A DNA stretch of 64,000 nucleotides from an uncultured Collinsella sp. (GTDB taxonomy: Bacteria; Actinomycetota; Coriobacteriia; Coriobacteriales; Coriobacteriaceae): contig CABUTO010000002.1 in the NCBI GenBank assembly GCA_902494535.1, forward strand, positions 40,370 to 104,369, read 5' to 3'. Below, one piece after another: positions 35,747 through 44,015 of the stretch. A program made the translations under genes and the position numbers. A model generated the notes under the pieces. The model was not told where the DNA came from. It ran no database searches and saw nothing but the letters and a program-made list of their open reading frames with translations. Each line of letters begins with the position of its first letter. The first letter of the stretch is position 1.

Positions 35747-37051
35747 CTACTGGTTGTCAGCAGCCGAGAAATCCATATCGAGCGAGGAAACGGCCCAGCC
35801 GATATGGTTGTCGGAGCGCACGAATTGGACGGTGTACTCCTGCTCGCCGCCCTTGGACAGCGACGCCTTAACCTTGGCGGTCGTCTCGGTCATGGACTGA
35901 TCCATGCCCTCGACGGACACGGTGGCACCCTGCGGAATCGAGGAGATGATCATCGACTTAGCGTCCTCGGACAGGCTCGAGGCCAGGCAAGACTCGGCCT
36001 TTGCGGTGTCACCGTCGCCGGCAGCCTGGAACAGATCGGTAACCACAGATTCCTGAGACGGGAAGCCAAAGCCGCGCGTGTAAGCAAAGCCCAGACCGCC
36101 CGCGGCGATCAAAATGAGCAGAAGCAGCACGATGAAGACTTTGAGACCCGTGTGGCGATGGCGACGACGGACCTTGGCCTGCTTACGATCCTGACGGTCC
36201 TGCTGGACCATCTCGGACTCGGACAGCGTAAAGAAACCGGTGTCCGAGGGATCGGGCATAAACTGACCGGTCGCGCCCGTAGGATCGAGCGGATCGACGG
36301 CAGGAGCGTCCATCGCGGGCGCCGGAGCCGTGGCCATAGCCGTCTGGGCGGATAGCGCGGCAAGCGAATCGTGAACGCGGGCAAGCTCATCGGCCTGCTC
36401 GGAGGTGAGCTGGTAGATGCCATCGGCAGTAGCGGCGTTAAAGGCGTCGAGTGCGTCGGAGGGGCGGCCGGCGGCAGAAAGTGCCTGACCCATGCCGGCG
36501 TTGAGCGCACGCGTGTCGTCGCGGGGGCCGGCAAAGTCGATAGCCGTGCGGTAGGTCTCCACGGCATCCGCCGGACGGCCGAGTTTAATGAAGCAACGAC
36601 CAAGCTCGCCGAGTGCGGCGGCAGGAGCCGGATTGGCGCCGTCGATGGCAGCCTGACGGAAGGCAGTACCCGCGTTGGCATAGTCGCCCGACTGGAACAG
36701 CGCGTTACCCAGGCCCAGATAGGCCTTGAACGGCGTGGCATAGGAAGCATCCTGCGTAGCAGCAGAGAACGCCTGAGCGGCCGTCGTGTAGTCGCCCACG
36801 GCGGCGAGTGCCTTGCCGCGGTTGGTGAGCAGCGCGCCGCGCTTGCCATAGGTGCCGTCATTGAGGGCAGCGGCGTAGGCCTCGGCGGCCTCGGCATACA
36901 TGCCCAGGTGCATCAAGGCGTTGCCACGAAGGTGATCGGCCTCGCCCATAATCTCATCGGGAGTCTTTGCCGCCCCAAGCATCTGGGCTGCAGCGGAAAA
37001 ATCACCCGCGCGGTAAGCGGCGCGGCCCTGTTGGATCAGCTGGCTATTCAA
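35747..37051 (-). CDS. TPR protein with C-terminal membrane anchor and extracellular domain
   Basis: I cannot name this 434-residue protein. Residues 1-230 are made of tetratricopeptide-like repeats (for example LRGNALMHLGMYAEAAEAYA; LGELGRCFIKLGRPADAVET; GMGQALSAAGRPSDALDAFN), which bind other proteins. A linker rich in Pro/Ala/Asp follows, then a basic stretch (KQAKVRRRHRHTGLK) and one membrane segment VFIVLLLLILIAAGGLGFAY (about 305-325). The last 110 residues (DLFQAAGDGDTAKAESCLAS onward) should be outside the cell and resemble small lipoprotein-type NTF2-like domains. By the positive-inside rule the TPR part is cytoplasmic. It follows a cyclophilin gene by 11 bases and precedes the mre operon. 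The start is TTG after AAAGGGG. Confidence 0.8.
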   Translation of the reverse strand: MNSQLIQQGRAAYRAGDFSAAAQMLGAAKTPDEIMGEADHLRGNALMHLGMYAEAAEAYAAALNDGTYGKRGALLTNRGKALAAVGDYTTAAQAFSAATQDASYATPFKAYLGLGNALFQSGDYANAGTAFRQAAIDGANPAPAAALGELGRCFIKLGRPADAVETYRTAIDFAGPRDDTRALNAGMGQALSAAGRPSDALDAFNAATADGIYQLTSEQADELARVHDSLAALSAQTAMATAPAPAMDAPAVDPLDPTGATGQFMPDPSDTGFFTLSESEMVQQDRQDRKQAKVRRRHRHTGLKVFIVLLLLILIAAGGLGFAYTRGFGFPSQESVVTDLFQAAGDGDTAKAESCLASSLSEDAKSMIISSIPQGATVSVEGMDQSMTETTAKVKASLSKGGEQEYTVQFVRSDNHIGWAVSSLDMDFSAADNQ

Positions 37052-37062
37052 GGAAGTCCCCT

Positions 37063-37605
37063 TTACTCGTGAACGATCTCGACATGGACGATCTCGTCGC
37101 CGGCACGCAGCTGCGAAATCACATCGAGACCCTCGACCGTGGTACCAAAGACGGTGTAACCGGAATCGAGGTTATGCTGGGCGCCCAGGCAGAAGTAGAA
37201 CTGCGAACCCGCGGAATCGGGGTCCATGGAGCGTGCCATGGCAAGGGCACCATCGACATGGCTGTTGCGCGGATTGGTGGCAAACTCGCCCTTGATGCAG
37301 TAGCCGGGGCCACCGGTACCGGGCATGCCGTCGGGGCCCTCAAGACCAGCGGCGACGTCGGCGCCGGACATATCGCGGGTATTGGGGTCGCCGCCCTGGA
37401 TGACAAAACCGGGCACATAGCGATGGAACTTAAGGCCATCATAGAAGCCCATCGTAGAAAGCTCGCAGAAGTTCGCGACATGAATGGGAGCGCCCTCGCC
37501 GTCAAACTTGACCTTGATGGTACCCTTCGACGTCTCGATAACGGCGCACTCGTCGCCGGCAAGCTGATACTCGGGCGTGTAGAGCTCTTTCTTAAAACCA
37601 AACAT
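37063..37605 (-). CDS. cyclophilin-type peptidyl-prolyl cis-trans isomerase
   Basis: This 180-residue cytoplasmic cyclophilin isomerises peptidyl-prolyl bonds. Active-site text is intact: LKFHRYVPGFVIQGGDPNTR with the catalytic Arg, FATNPRNSHVDGALAMARSM, and AGSQFYFCLGAQHNLDSGYT with GTTVEGLDVISQL at the end. There is no signal peptide. It begins MFGFKKELYTPEYQLAGDEC. GAGGAAGGAA precedes the ATG, and a promoter lies about 40 bases further upstream. It is co-transcribed with the TPR gene. Confidence 0.95.
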   Translation of the reverse strand: MFGFKKELYTPEYQLAGDECAVIETSKGTIKVKFDGEGAPIHVANFCELSTMGFYDGLKFHRYVPGFVIQGGDPNTRDMSGADVAAGLEGPDGMPGTGGPGYCIKGEFATNPRNSHVDGALAMARSMDPDSAGSQFYFCLGAQHNLDSGYTVFGTTVEGLDVISQLRAGDEIVHVEIVHE

Positions 37606-37644
37606 GTGGTTCCTTCCTCGTGCGTTTAAAGCATATTTGTACGA

Positions 37645-37674
37645 ATTGTAGCAATAAGCATGCGCTTACATCAA
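37645..37674 (-). promoter_or_regulatory. promoter of the cyclophilin-TPR unit
   Basis: On the minus strand TTGATG (37669-37674) and TACAAT (37645-37650) are 18 bases apart, about 40 bases before the cyclophilin ATG. Confidence 0.65.
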
Positions 37675-37712
37675 TTGCGCACGTAGGTTATGCCGACTAT
37701 GGCGAACTAATT

Positions 37713-38855
37713 TTAGGAACGCTGCTGCGGCTTCCAGGAGCCCACGTTGGCGTCGTACTGGTTCAGCGCGCTGTTGCCGCCCTGCGCGATGGGCGCCAGG
37801 ATCTCGCTTTGGTGGGAACTCATCGACTCGCCATCGGGAATGGCCAGCGAGATGTCCCAGCTCTGACAGATCACGTCGACACGCTCGAACATCCACTCGG
37901 CAAGCTGCTTTAAGTGGGCGATGTCATCCGCATAGACCGTATCGTCCTGATACTTAAGGTTGTTGAGCTCATCTTGCGTCTTTTTGATCTGGTCGCGCAG
38001 GGCGTAGGCACTCTGCGACAGCTCCTGACGGGTGGACAGCGGCGATCGGAGATAGCCGTTGTTAAAGGAATCGATGACCTCGCCGATCTGGTCCTCGTCA
38101 CCGTAGGACACGATGGTCTGATACAGACCGTCGAGCCTGGTATAGAGCTGATCATCGGTCAGCACGGTTTCTTCCTGGACCACCTCGGCAGAATCGTCCT
38201 GCTTGGTATCGTCCTCAGTCGCCTCGCCCTTTTGACGCGTGGGGAAGGTCGTCTGCGCGGCCTGACCAAACTGGTCATAGAAGCCAGGCATGACACCCAT
38301 GGGATCGGCCGTCACGAACCAATAGGCACCGCCACAAACGACGGCAAGGACCGCGATGATAATGAGCGGCTTGGGGATATGACGCTTGTGCTTGTGATAG
38401 GCGTCCTCGTCGGGATGCACCTTGCGCTTGGGTTTTTGAGCATCGTCATGCAGGGAAACCGGCGTGGGAATATCGACCTTGGGAATACCGAAATCCTTAT
38501 CGAAAGCCGGCAGCACGCAGGTCTCATTGGGGTCAGCGGCGTCCGAAAGCACCGCAGCGGCAGAGGCCGGCGCATGCGGCACCTCGGTATCGATCTGCTC
38601 TTGCGTTAGGCGCGGAAAGCCCGCCGTGCGGCCCGCTGCCAGGTCGGATGCGGCCGCGTCCTCGGAGAGGATACCCGGAGCGGGGCGTCCACATTTGGGG
38701 CACGTACGATCATGCGGAGAAAGACGGGCACCGCAGCCCTCACAGAACACGAACTCGGTGTGCTCGGGGCCATCGCCCGGACCCACATAGGCGTTGCAGT
38801 AGGGGCAGAACGAGGCGCCGTCCTCGATAGTCTTAAGGCAATGCGGGCAGATCAC
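37713..38855 (-). CDS. zinc-ribbon membrane protein of unknown function
   Basis: I do not recognise the role of this 380-residue protein. Two zinc ribbons lie at the N-terminus: CPHC...CPYC (about 3-20) and CEGC...CPKC (about 38-56). A Ser/Ala/Asp-rich linker follows, then a basic patch (KHKRHIPKP) and a single membrane segment LIIIAVLAVVCGGAYWFV (about 160-180). The remaining 200 residues would be outside the cell, highly charged and helical (YTRLDGLYQTIVSYGDEDQI; YALRDQIKKTQDELNNLKYQ). I chose GTG at 38855, which has AAGAGG before it and starts directly at the first ribbon; an upstream TTG ten codons earlier lacks a site. It resembles TPR-family and zinc-ribbon regulators common in Coriobacteria. 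Confidence 0.75.
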   Translation of the reverse strand: MICPHCLKTIEDGASFCPYCNAYVGPGDGPEHTEFVFCEGCGARLSPHDRTCPKCGRPAPGILSEDAAASDLAAGRTAGFPRLTQEQIDTEVPHAPASAAAVLSDAADPNETCVLPAFDKDFGIPKVDIPTPVSLHDDAQKPKRKVHPDEDAYHKHKRHIPKPLIIIAVLAVVCGGAYWFVTADPMGVMPGFYDQFGQAAQTTFPTRQKGEATEDDTKQDDSAEVVQEETVLTDDQLYTRLDGLYQTIVSYGDEDQIGEVIDSFNNGYLRSPLSTRQELSQSAYALRDQIKKTQDELNNLKYQDDTVYADDIAHLKQLAEWMFERVDVICQSWDISLAIPDGESMSSHQSEILAPIAQGGNSALNQYDANVGSWKPQQRS

Positions 38856-38957
38856 GGCATCCTCTTTTCGAAGCAATTCAAACAATCGAGGTTAGAGCAT
38901 AACATCGCCACGGCCCCACAGGAACAAGGCACCAATTCAACATCGGCAGGGCGCTAG

Positions 38958-41681
38958 CTACTTCTTCTTTTTGCTTGGCATCGAGACTTTGATGCCTTGG
39001 GCGGACTTGGTCACGCGAGAGCGCCTGGCTCCGGTATTCTTCTTTTTCTTGGGCTGGGCCTGGGCCACGCCCTCGAGTGCACGGGCCTCGGCCTCGCGAG
39101 CGGTGCGATCTTCGCGGCGCTGCGCCATGTCGGCGGCGACGCGCTTGGCAAAACGCTCGGCCGTCGAACCCGTCGAGCTCACCTTGCCGCCACCGCGACC
39201 CAGGTGGACACGCACACCACGGCCAAAACCAGTTGCGGCATGACGACGACGCGGCTTGAGCGAATCCATCATCGTGGCGAGCTTAAAGAACACCGAGCAG
39301 GTAAAGACCACGATGACAGCCAAGATAACCATCTGGCCCATCGACAGGTTGGCAATAGACAGCAGCTCCGGGAATCCGATAACGCCCACCAAGATGCCGG
39401 CGACGACAAACACAAAGAGCACCACACGTAAGGGCGTGAGAGGCTGCGAGATGCACCAGATCAGGCTGACGCTCGCCGCGCACGACGTAAGCAAGCACAT
39501 CGTAGACAGCGTGAGCTGGCTAAAGCCAAACACGCGCGCCACAAAGATATCGAGCGCCGCAGCCAAAATGACCGCAATCGACGCCGGCAGTGCACGCTTG
39601 AGTACGTTGGTCAAAAACGCACCCTTCACGCGAGCATTGTTGGGCTCCAGGCCCAACACAAAGCCCGGCGCGCCGATGCAGAAGAAGTTAATGAGCGTCA
39701 TCTGGATGGGCTCGAAGGGGTACGGCGGCAGCGCGATGCACAGCGCCGCCAGGCCCATCGAGAACAGCGTCTTGGTCAGGAACAGCGAGGCCGAACGCTG
39801 CAGGTTGTTGATGGAGCGACGGCCCTCGGCCACCACGGCGGGCATCGAGGCAAAGTCGTTGTCGACGAGTACGATTTCGGCTACGTTACGCGCGGCATCG
39901 GAGCCGGCCGCCATGGCTACGGAGCAGTCGGCCTCCTTGAGCGCCAGCACGTCGTTGACGCCGTCACCCGTCATTGCCACGGTGTGCTCGCGGCGCTTGA
40001 GCGCCTGCACGAGCTCGCGCTTCTGCTGCGGGGTCACACGACCAAAGACATGGTAGCGGTCCACTGCGGCATCGAGCTTGGCCGGCGTATCGAGCGTCGT
40101 GGCGTCCACATAAGCGTCCGCCCCCGGCACGCCCACCACGCGCGCGATCGACGACACCGTACGCGGGTCGTCGCCACTGATCACGTTGAGGGTCACGCCC
40201 TGCTCGTTAAAGTAGCCAATAGTCTCGGCCGCCGAGGTACGAATCTCGTCGCGGATGGTTACAAAGCCCACGGGCTCGGCCTCGCCCACCATATCGCCAT
40301 CGGGCGTAAAGCCGTCCACGCGCGCCACCACGAGCACGCGGCAGGTATCGGCAAGCTCGGCGACACGGTTCTCGACCTGCGAAAACACACGATCAGAGAG
40401 CACAAACTGCGCCGCACCCATCACATAGGAGCCCTGCGCAAACGACGCGCCACTCCACTTTTTGGAGGACGAGAACGGAATGACCGACAGCGGCTCAGAC
40501 ACCTCGACCGGACGGTCGGCGTAATAGTTGAGCAGCGCCTGGCAGGTCTCGTTGGCATCGGCCGAAGTCGCACGCGCCACGTTAGCCAGCGCAAAATCGA
40601 GCATCGTGGTATCGACGGGAACAGCCGCCGCGTCCGAGCCGGCGCCTAGGCTCACGCCCTCAACCGGCAGCGGATACGTGCCCTCGACCTCCATGCGGCC
40701 CGACGTGATGGTGCCCGTCTTGTCCAGGCACAGCACGTCGACGCGAGCGATCGTCTCGATGCAGTAGAGCTGCTGTGCCAGCACCTTGCGGCGAGCCAGG
40801 CGCACCGTGGCGATGGCGAGCACCGACGAGGTCAGAAGCACCAGGCCTTGCGGGATCATGCCCAGCAGGGCGCCCACCGTGGACAGCAGCGCCGACGAAG
40901 GCACATGACCAGCCAACAGCTCGGAGAAGCACCACGAAAGTGCGCTATCGCCCGGGGTTCCCGCGGCATCCCACAGCTCGCTCACACTCGAGGCAAACAA
41001 CGCCAAACCGAGCGGGATCATGATGATGCTCACAAAGCGCACGATGGCGTTAAGCACGTTCATGATCTCGGAATTGACCTTTTTGACGTATTTGGCCTCG
41101 TTATTAATTTTGGCCACGTAGTTGTCGGCGCCGACATGGATCACGCGGGCGCGCAGCAGGCCCGAGTCGATAAAGCTGCCGCTCATGAGCTCGGAACCGG
41201 GCTGTTTCTTAATAAGGTCGCTCTCGCCCGTCAGCAGGCTCTCGTTCACGAGCGCCTCGCCCGAAACCACCACGGCGTCAGCGGGAATCTGGTCGCCGCG
41301 CCCCAGGCGGATGATGTCGTCGAGCACGATCTGGTCCAGGTCGAGCTCCACCTCGGCGCCGTCGCGCACCGCGATAGCCTTCTTGGAGGTCAGCAGCGTG
41401 AGCTTATCGACCATCTTCTTGGAACGCATGGACTGAATGACGCCAATGGCGGTATTGAGGAACACCACGAACAGGAACGTCAGATTCTTAAACGAACCGG
41501 TCAAAATAACCAGGAACGCCAAGATCACGTTGATCAAATTGAACAGCGTGCAGAGGTTCTCGATGATGAGCTCTTTGACCGACTTGGTCTTGAGCTCCAT
41601 GCTGCGGTTGATCTTACCGGCGGCGATGCGCTCCTCGACCTCGGCGGTCGAGAGTCCGCGCTCGATATCCGTTGCTGCCAT
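38958..41681 (-). CDS. CtpE-like cation-transporting P-type ATPase
   Basis: This P-type ATPase of about 907 residues has all core motifs: actuator TGES (NESLLTGESDLIKKQ), phosphorylation site VLCLDKTGTITSG, nucleotide-site KKWSGASF, and hinge TGDGVNDVLALKEADCSVAM. Its layout of ten membrane segments and the text LLGMIPQGLVLLTSSVLAIA resemble the CtpE/CaxP group, known for calcium transport in Mycobacterium and Streptococcus. The membrane-4 ion motif is PQGL where calcium ATPases have PEGL. A tail of about 110 residues past the last membrane segment is rich in Lys/Arg and ends KVSMPSKKKK, which could bind RNA, DNA or lipid. The start is uncertain (ATG at 41681, 41693 or GTG at 41696); no good ribosome-binding site is seen. 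Confidence 0.88.
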   Translation of the reverse strand: MAATDIERGLSTAEVEERIAAGKINRSMELKTKSVKELIIENLCTLFNLINVILAFLVILTGSFKNLTFLFVVFLNTAIGVIQSMRSKKMVDKLTLLTSKKAIAVRDGAEVELDLDQIVLDDIIRLGRGDQIPADAVVVSGEALVNESLLTGESDLIKKQPGSELMSGSFIDSGLLRARVIHVGADNYVAKINNEAKYVKKVNSEIMNVLNAIVRFVSIIMIPLGLALFASSVSELWDAAGTPGDSALSWCFSELLAGHVPSSALLSTVGALLGMIPQGLVLLTSSVLAIATVRLARRKVLAQQLYCIETIARVDVLCLDKTGTITSGRMEVEGTYPLPVEGVSLGAGSDAAAVPVDTTMLDFALANVARATSADANETCQALLNYYADRPVEVSEPLSVIPFSSSKKWSGASFAQGSYVMGAAQFVLSDRVFSQVENRVAELADTCRVLVVARVDGFTPDGDMVGEAEPVGFVTIRDEIRTSAAETIGYFNEQGVTLNVISGDDPRTVSSIARVVGVPGADAYVDATTLDTPAKLDAAVDRYHVFGRVTPQQKRELVQALKRREHTVAMTGDGVNDVLALKEADCSVAMAAGSDAARNVAEIVLVDNDFASMPAVVAEGRRSINNLQRSASLFLTKTLFSMGLAALCIALPPYPFEPIQMTLINFFCIGAPGFVLGLEPNNARVKGAFLTNVLKRALPASIAVILAAALDIFVARVFGFSQLTLSTMCLLTSCAASVSLIWCISQPLTPLRVVLFVFVVAGILVGVIGFPELLSIANLSMGQMVILAVIVVFTCSVFFKLATMMDSLKPRRRHAATGFGRGVRVHLGRGGGKVSSTGSTAERFAKRVAADMAQRREDRTAREAEARALEGVAQAQPKKKKNTGARRSRVTKSAQGIKVSMPSKKKK

Positions 41682-41711
41682 ACCACGTCCCATCACGTCG
41701 CGTCGGTATAA

Positions 41712-41745
41712 GAAAAACCGCCCGGACCATGCGAGGTTCGGACGG
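41712..41745 (-). terminator. intrinsic terminator after tRNA-Arg(CCG)
   Basis: On the minus strand CCGTCCGAACC and GGTCCGGGCGG pair (one mismatch, one T-G) and are followed by TTTTT, 13 bases past the CCA end of the tRNA. Confidence 0.88.
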
Positions 41746-41757
41746 TCTTACGTTCGA

Positions 41758-41834
41758 TGGTGCCCCATGTTGGATTCGAACCAACGGCCTTCTGCTCCGG
41801 AGGCAGACGCTCTAATCCCCTGAGCTAATAGGGC
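41758..41834 (-). tRNA. tRNA-Arg, anticodon CCG
   Basis: The minus strand folds as a cloverleaf: acceptor GCCCTAT with ATGGGGC, D-arm GCTC/GAGC, anticodon stem TCTGC/GCAGA with loop CTCCGGA (anticodon CCG, reads CGG), T-arm GTTGG-TTCGAAT-CCAAC, and an encoded CCA end. A strong promoter lies just upstream and a terminator just downstream, so it is a single-gene unit. Confidence 0.95.
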
Positions 41835-41845
41835 CAACGTTTGGC

Positions 41846-41875
41846 ATTATACCCAAGTGCACCACGGGCTATCAA
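41846..41875 (-). promoter_or_regulatory. tRNA-Arg(CCG) promoter
   Basis: On the minus strand TTGATA (41870-41875) and a perfect TATAAT (41846-41851) are 18 bases apart; TATAAT is 11 bases from the mature 5' end. Confidence 0.85.
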
Positions 41876-41954
41876 AATAAAAGAAAAAGCTTTGCAATTA
41901 CGTGGGAGACGCGGTGCAACGGCCCACTTTAGAAGGCAAAAGCGAGTCAGATAG

Positions 41955-42028
41955 TATAAACTTTCATGCACCATATATACACGGCTCGCAATGCGGGCCG
42001 TTTTTGCAAAAGTTATCCATCGAGGTGA
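41955..42028 (+). promoter_or_regulatory. aro operon leader: -10 element, short leader ORF and attenuator-type terminator
   Basis: A -10-like TATAAA (41955-41960) is followed six bases later by ATG (41966), opening a 20-codon ORF that ends at TGA 42026-42028, within the aroF ribosome-binding region. Its product is MHHIYTARNAGRFCKSYPSR, with Tyr at 5 and 17 and Phe at 13. Inside it, CGGCTCGC (41982-41989) pairs perfectly with GCGGGCCG (41993-42000), followed by TTTTT: an intrinsic terminator 33 bases ahead of aroF. The Tyr5 codon abuts the stem, so a ribosome stalled there would cover the ascending arm and stop termination. The structure is seen; attenuation by aromatic amino acid supply is inferred. 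Confidence 0.55.
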
Positions 42029-42038
42029 GAGGCACACC

Positions 42039-43061
42039 ATGATTGCAATTCTAAAGCAGAGCGCCAGCGACGAGGCCGTCAGCCATATCGTCAGCTGGAT
42101 TGAGAAAAAAGGCCTGAAGACCGACGTCTCGCGCGGCGAGAACGAGACGATTATCGGCCTGGTGGGCGATACGACCAAGATCGACCCGTTCCTGCTCGAG
42201 TCCATGGATGTCGTCGAGCGCGTGCAGCGCGTCTCCGAGCCGTTCAAGCGCGCAAATCGCAAGTTCCACCCCGAGGACTCCGTCATCGACTGCGGCCACG
42301 GCGTCAAGATCGGCGGCGGCCAGTTCCAGGTCATCGCCGGTCCCTGCTCCGTCGAGGGCGAGAACCTCATCCGCATCGCACGCCGCGTGAAGGCCGCCGG
42401 TGCCACGATGCTGCGCGGCGGTGCCTACAAGCCCCGCACCTCCCCCTACGCCTACCAGGGCATGGGCCCCGCCGGCCTCGACCTGCTGTGCGAGGCGTCT
42501 GCCGAGCTCGACATGCCGATCGTCACCGAGATCATGGACCCACGCGACGTGCAGGTCTTCCTGGACAAGAAGATCGACGTCATGCAGATCGGCGCCCGCA
42601 ACGCCCAGAACTTCCCCCTGCTCAAGGAGGTCGGCAAGACCCAGACTCCGATCTTGCTTAAGCGCGGCATGTCCGGCACGATCGATGAGTTGCTCATGGC
42701 CGCCGAGTACATCATGAGCGAGGGCAACGACAACGTCATCCTGTGCGAGCGCGGCATCCGCACCTTCGAGACCCGCACCCGCAATACCTTCGACCTCAAC
42801 GCCGTGCCGGTGCTGCACCACCTTTCGCACCTGCCCGTCGTCGCCGACCCCAGCCACGCCACCGGCTACACCCGCTATGTTGAGCCCATGGCGCTCGCCG
42901 CGACCGCCTGCGGTGCCAACGGCCTGGAAATCGAGGTCCACGACGAGCCGAGCCGCGCCTGGTCCGACGGCGCCCAGGCCCTCACCCCCGATCAGTTCGA
43001 CGACACCATGCGCCGCATCCGCGCCATCCGCGAGGTTGTCTGCCAAGAGACCATGGAGTAG
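42039..43061 (+). CDS. aroF: 3-deoxy-7-phosphoheptulonate synthase (DAHP synthase)
   Basis: DAHP synthase joins PEP and erythrose-4-phosphate in the first step of the shikimate pathway. The 340-residue protein is of the short (type I-beta) class with an N-terminal ferredoxin-like regulatory domain (about 1-65) before the barrel. Motifs include IAGPCSVEGEN, GATMLRGGAYKPRTSPYAYQ, QIGARNAQNFPLL, LKRGMSGTIDE, and VVADPSHATGY. Metal ligands are the Cys in AGPCS and the His in DPSHATG. In this class the N-domain senses Tyr or Phe, so the gene may be feedback-regulated as well as attenuated. The ATG follows GAGAGG. It is first in the aro operon. Confidence 0.95.
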   Translation: MIAILKQSASDEAVSHIVSWIEKKGLKTDVSRGENETIIGLVGDTTKIDPFLLESMDVVERVQRVSEPFKRANRKFHPEDSVIDCGHGVKIGGGQFQVIAGPCSVEGENLIRIARRVKAAGATMLRGGAYKPRTSPYAYQGMGPAGLDLLCEASAELDMPIVTEIMDPRDVQVFLDKKIDVMQIGARNAQNFPLLKEVGKTQTPILLKRGMSGTIDELLMAAEYIMSEGNDNVILCERGIRTFETRTRNTFDLNAVPVLHHLSHLPVVADPSHATGYTRYVEPMALAATACGANGLEIEVHDEPSRAWSDGAQALTPDQFDDTMRRIRAIREVVCQETME

Positions 43062-43064
43062 CCC

Positions 43065-43979
43065 ATGGGTACGGTGAGAAACGCGCGCGTTAACCAGGGC
43101 GGCCCCAAGTGCGCCGGCATCGTGGGCCTTGGCCTCATCGGCGGCAGTTTTGCCCGCGGCTATGCGCAGGCGGGCGTCCGCGTGCTGGCCTGGGACCCCG
43201 ATGACGATGTCATGACAGCCGCCAGCATGGGCACTGTCGCCGGAGAGCTCAACGACAAGACACTCGGCGAATGCGACATCATCGTCCTGGCTTGCTACCC
43301 CGAGGCCTGCATCGAGTGGCTCGAGGCGCACGCCCAAGCGCTCGCCGACGCCACCGACACCGAGGCCATCATGGGTCCCGTGGTGATCGACACCGTGGGC
43401 GTCAAGGGCATCGTGTGCGAACGTGCCTTTGAGCTTGCCCGCGAGCACGGCTTTTACTTTGTGGGCGCGCACCCCATGGCGGGCACGCAGTACTCGGGCT
43501 ACGCACACTCCCGCGCCGACCTGTTCCAGGGCGCCCCGCTCGTGCTCGTGCCGCCCGCGGTGGACGACGCACTTAAGCTGGAGCTTTTGGGCCAGGTGCG
43601 CGAGATGGTGCGCCCCTTGGGCTTTGGCAAGTTCAGCGTGACCAGCGCCGCCGAGCACGACCGCGTCATCGCCTTCACGAGCCAGCTTGCGCACGTGGTA
43701 TCCAACGCCTACGTCAAGAGCCCCACTGCCCAGGTCCACCACGGCTTTTCGGCCGGTAGCTACCGCGATCTCACCCGTGTGGCGCACCTCAATCCTCAGA
43801 TGTGGTCCGAGCTCATGATCGACGACGCCGATGCGCTTGCCTTCGAGATCGACCATCTGATCGAATCGCTCGGCGCCTACAGCCGCGCCCTTAAGGACCG
43901 CGACCAGCGCTATCTGGAGAATCTCCTTGCCGAGGGCGACCGCATTAAGCGCGCACTCGACGACGAGGCCTCCCACTAG
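43065..43979 (+). CDS. tyrA: prephenate dehydrogenase
   Basis: TyrA oxidatively decarboxylates prephenate to 4-hydroxyphenylpyruvate for tyrosine synthesis. The 304-residue protein has an N-terminal NAD-binding motif GIVGLGLIGGSFARGYA (about 18-34), then the catalytic region YFVGAHPMAGTQYSGYAHSR with the conserved His, and FTSQLAHVVSNAYVKS. There is no C-terminal ACT domain, so allosteric control would differ from longer TyrA proteins. It begins three bases after aroF, with GGAG six bases before the ATG. Cyclohexadienyl activity on arogenate cannot be excluded by eye. Confidence 0.93.
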   Translation: MGTVRNARVNQGGPKCAGIVGLGLIGGSFARGYAQAGVRVLAWDPDDDVMTAASMGTVAGELNDKTLGECDIIVLACYPEACIEWLEAHAQALADATDTEAIMGPVVIDTVGVKGIVCERAFELAREHGFYFVGAHPMAGTQYSGYAHSRADLFQGAPLVLVPPAVDDALKLELLGQVREMVRPLGFGKFSVTSAAEHDRVIAFTSQLAHVVSNAYVKSPTAQVHHGFSAGSYRDLTRVAHLNPQMWSELMIDDADALAFEIDHLIESLGAYSRALKDRDQRYLENLLAEGDRIKRALDDEASH

Positions 43980-44015
43980 ACCACCTATCACGCCAGGTCG
44001 AAAGGACCATAGCTT

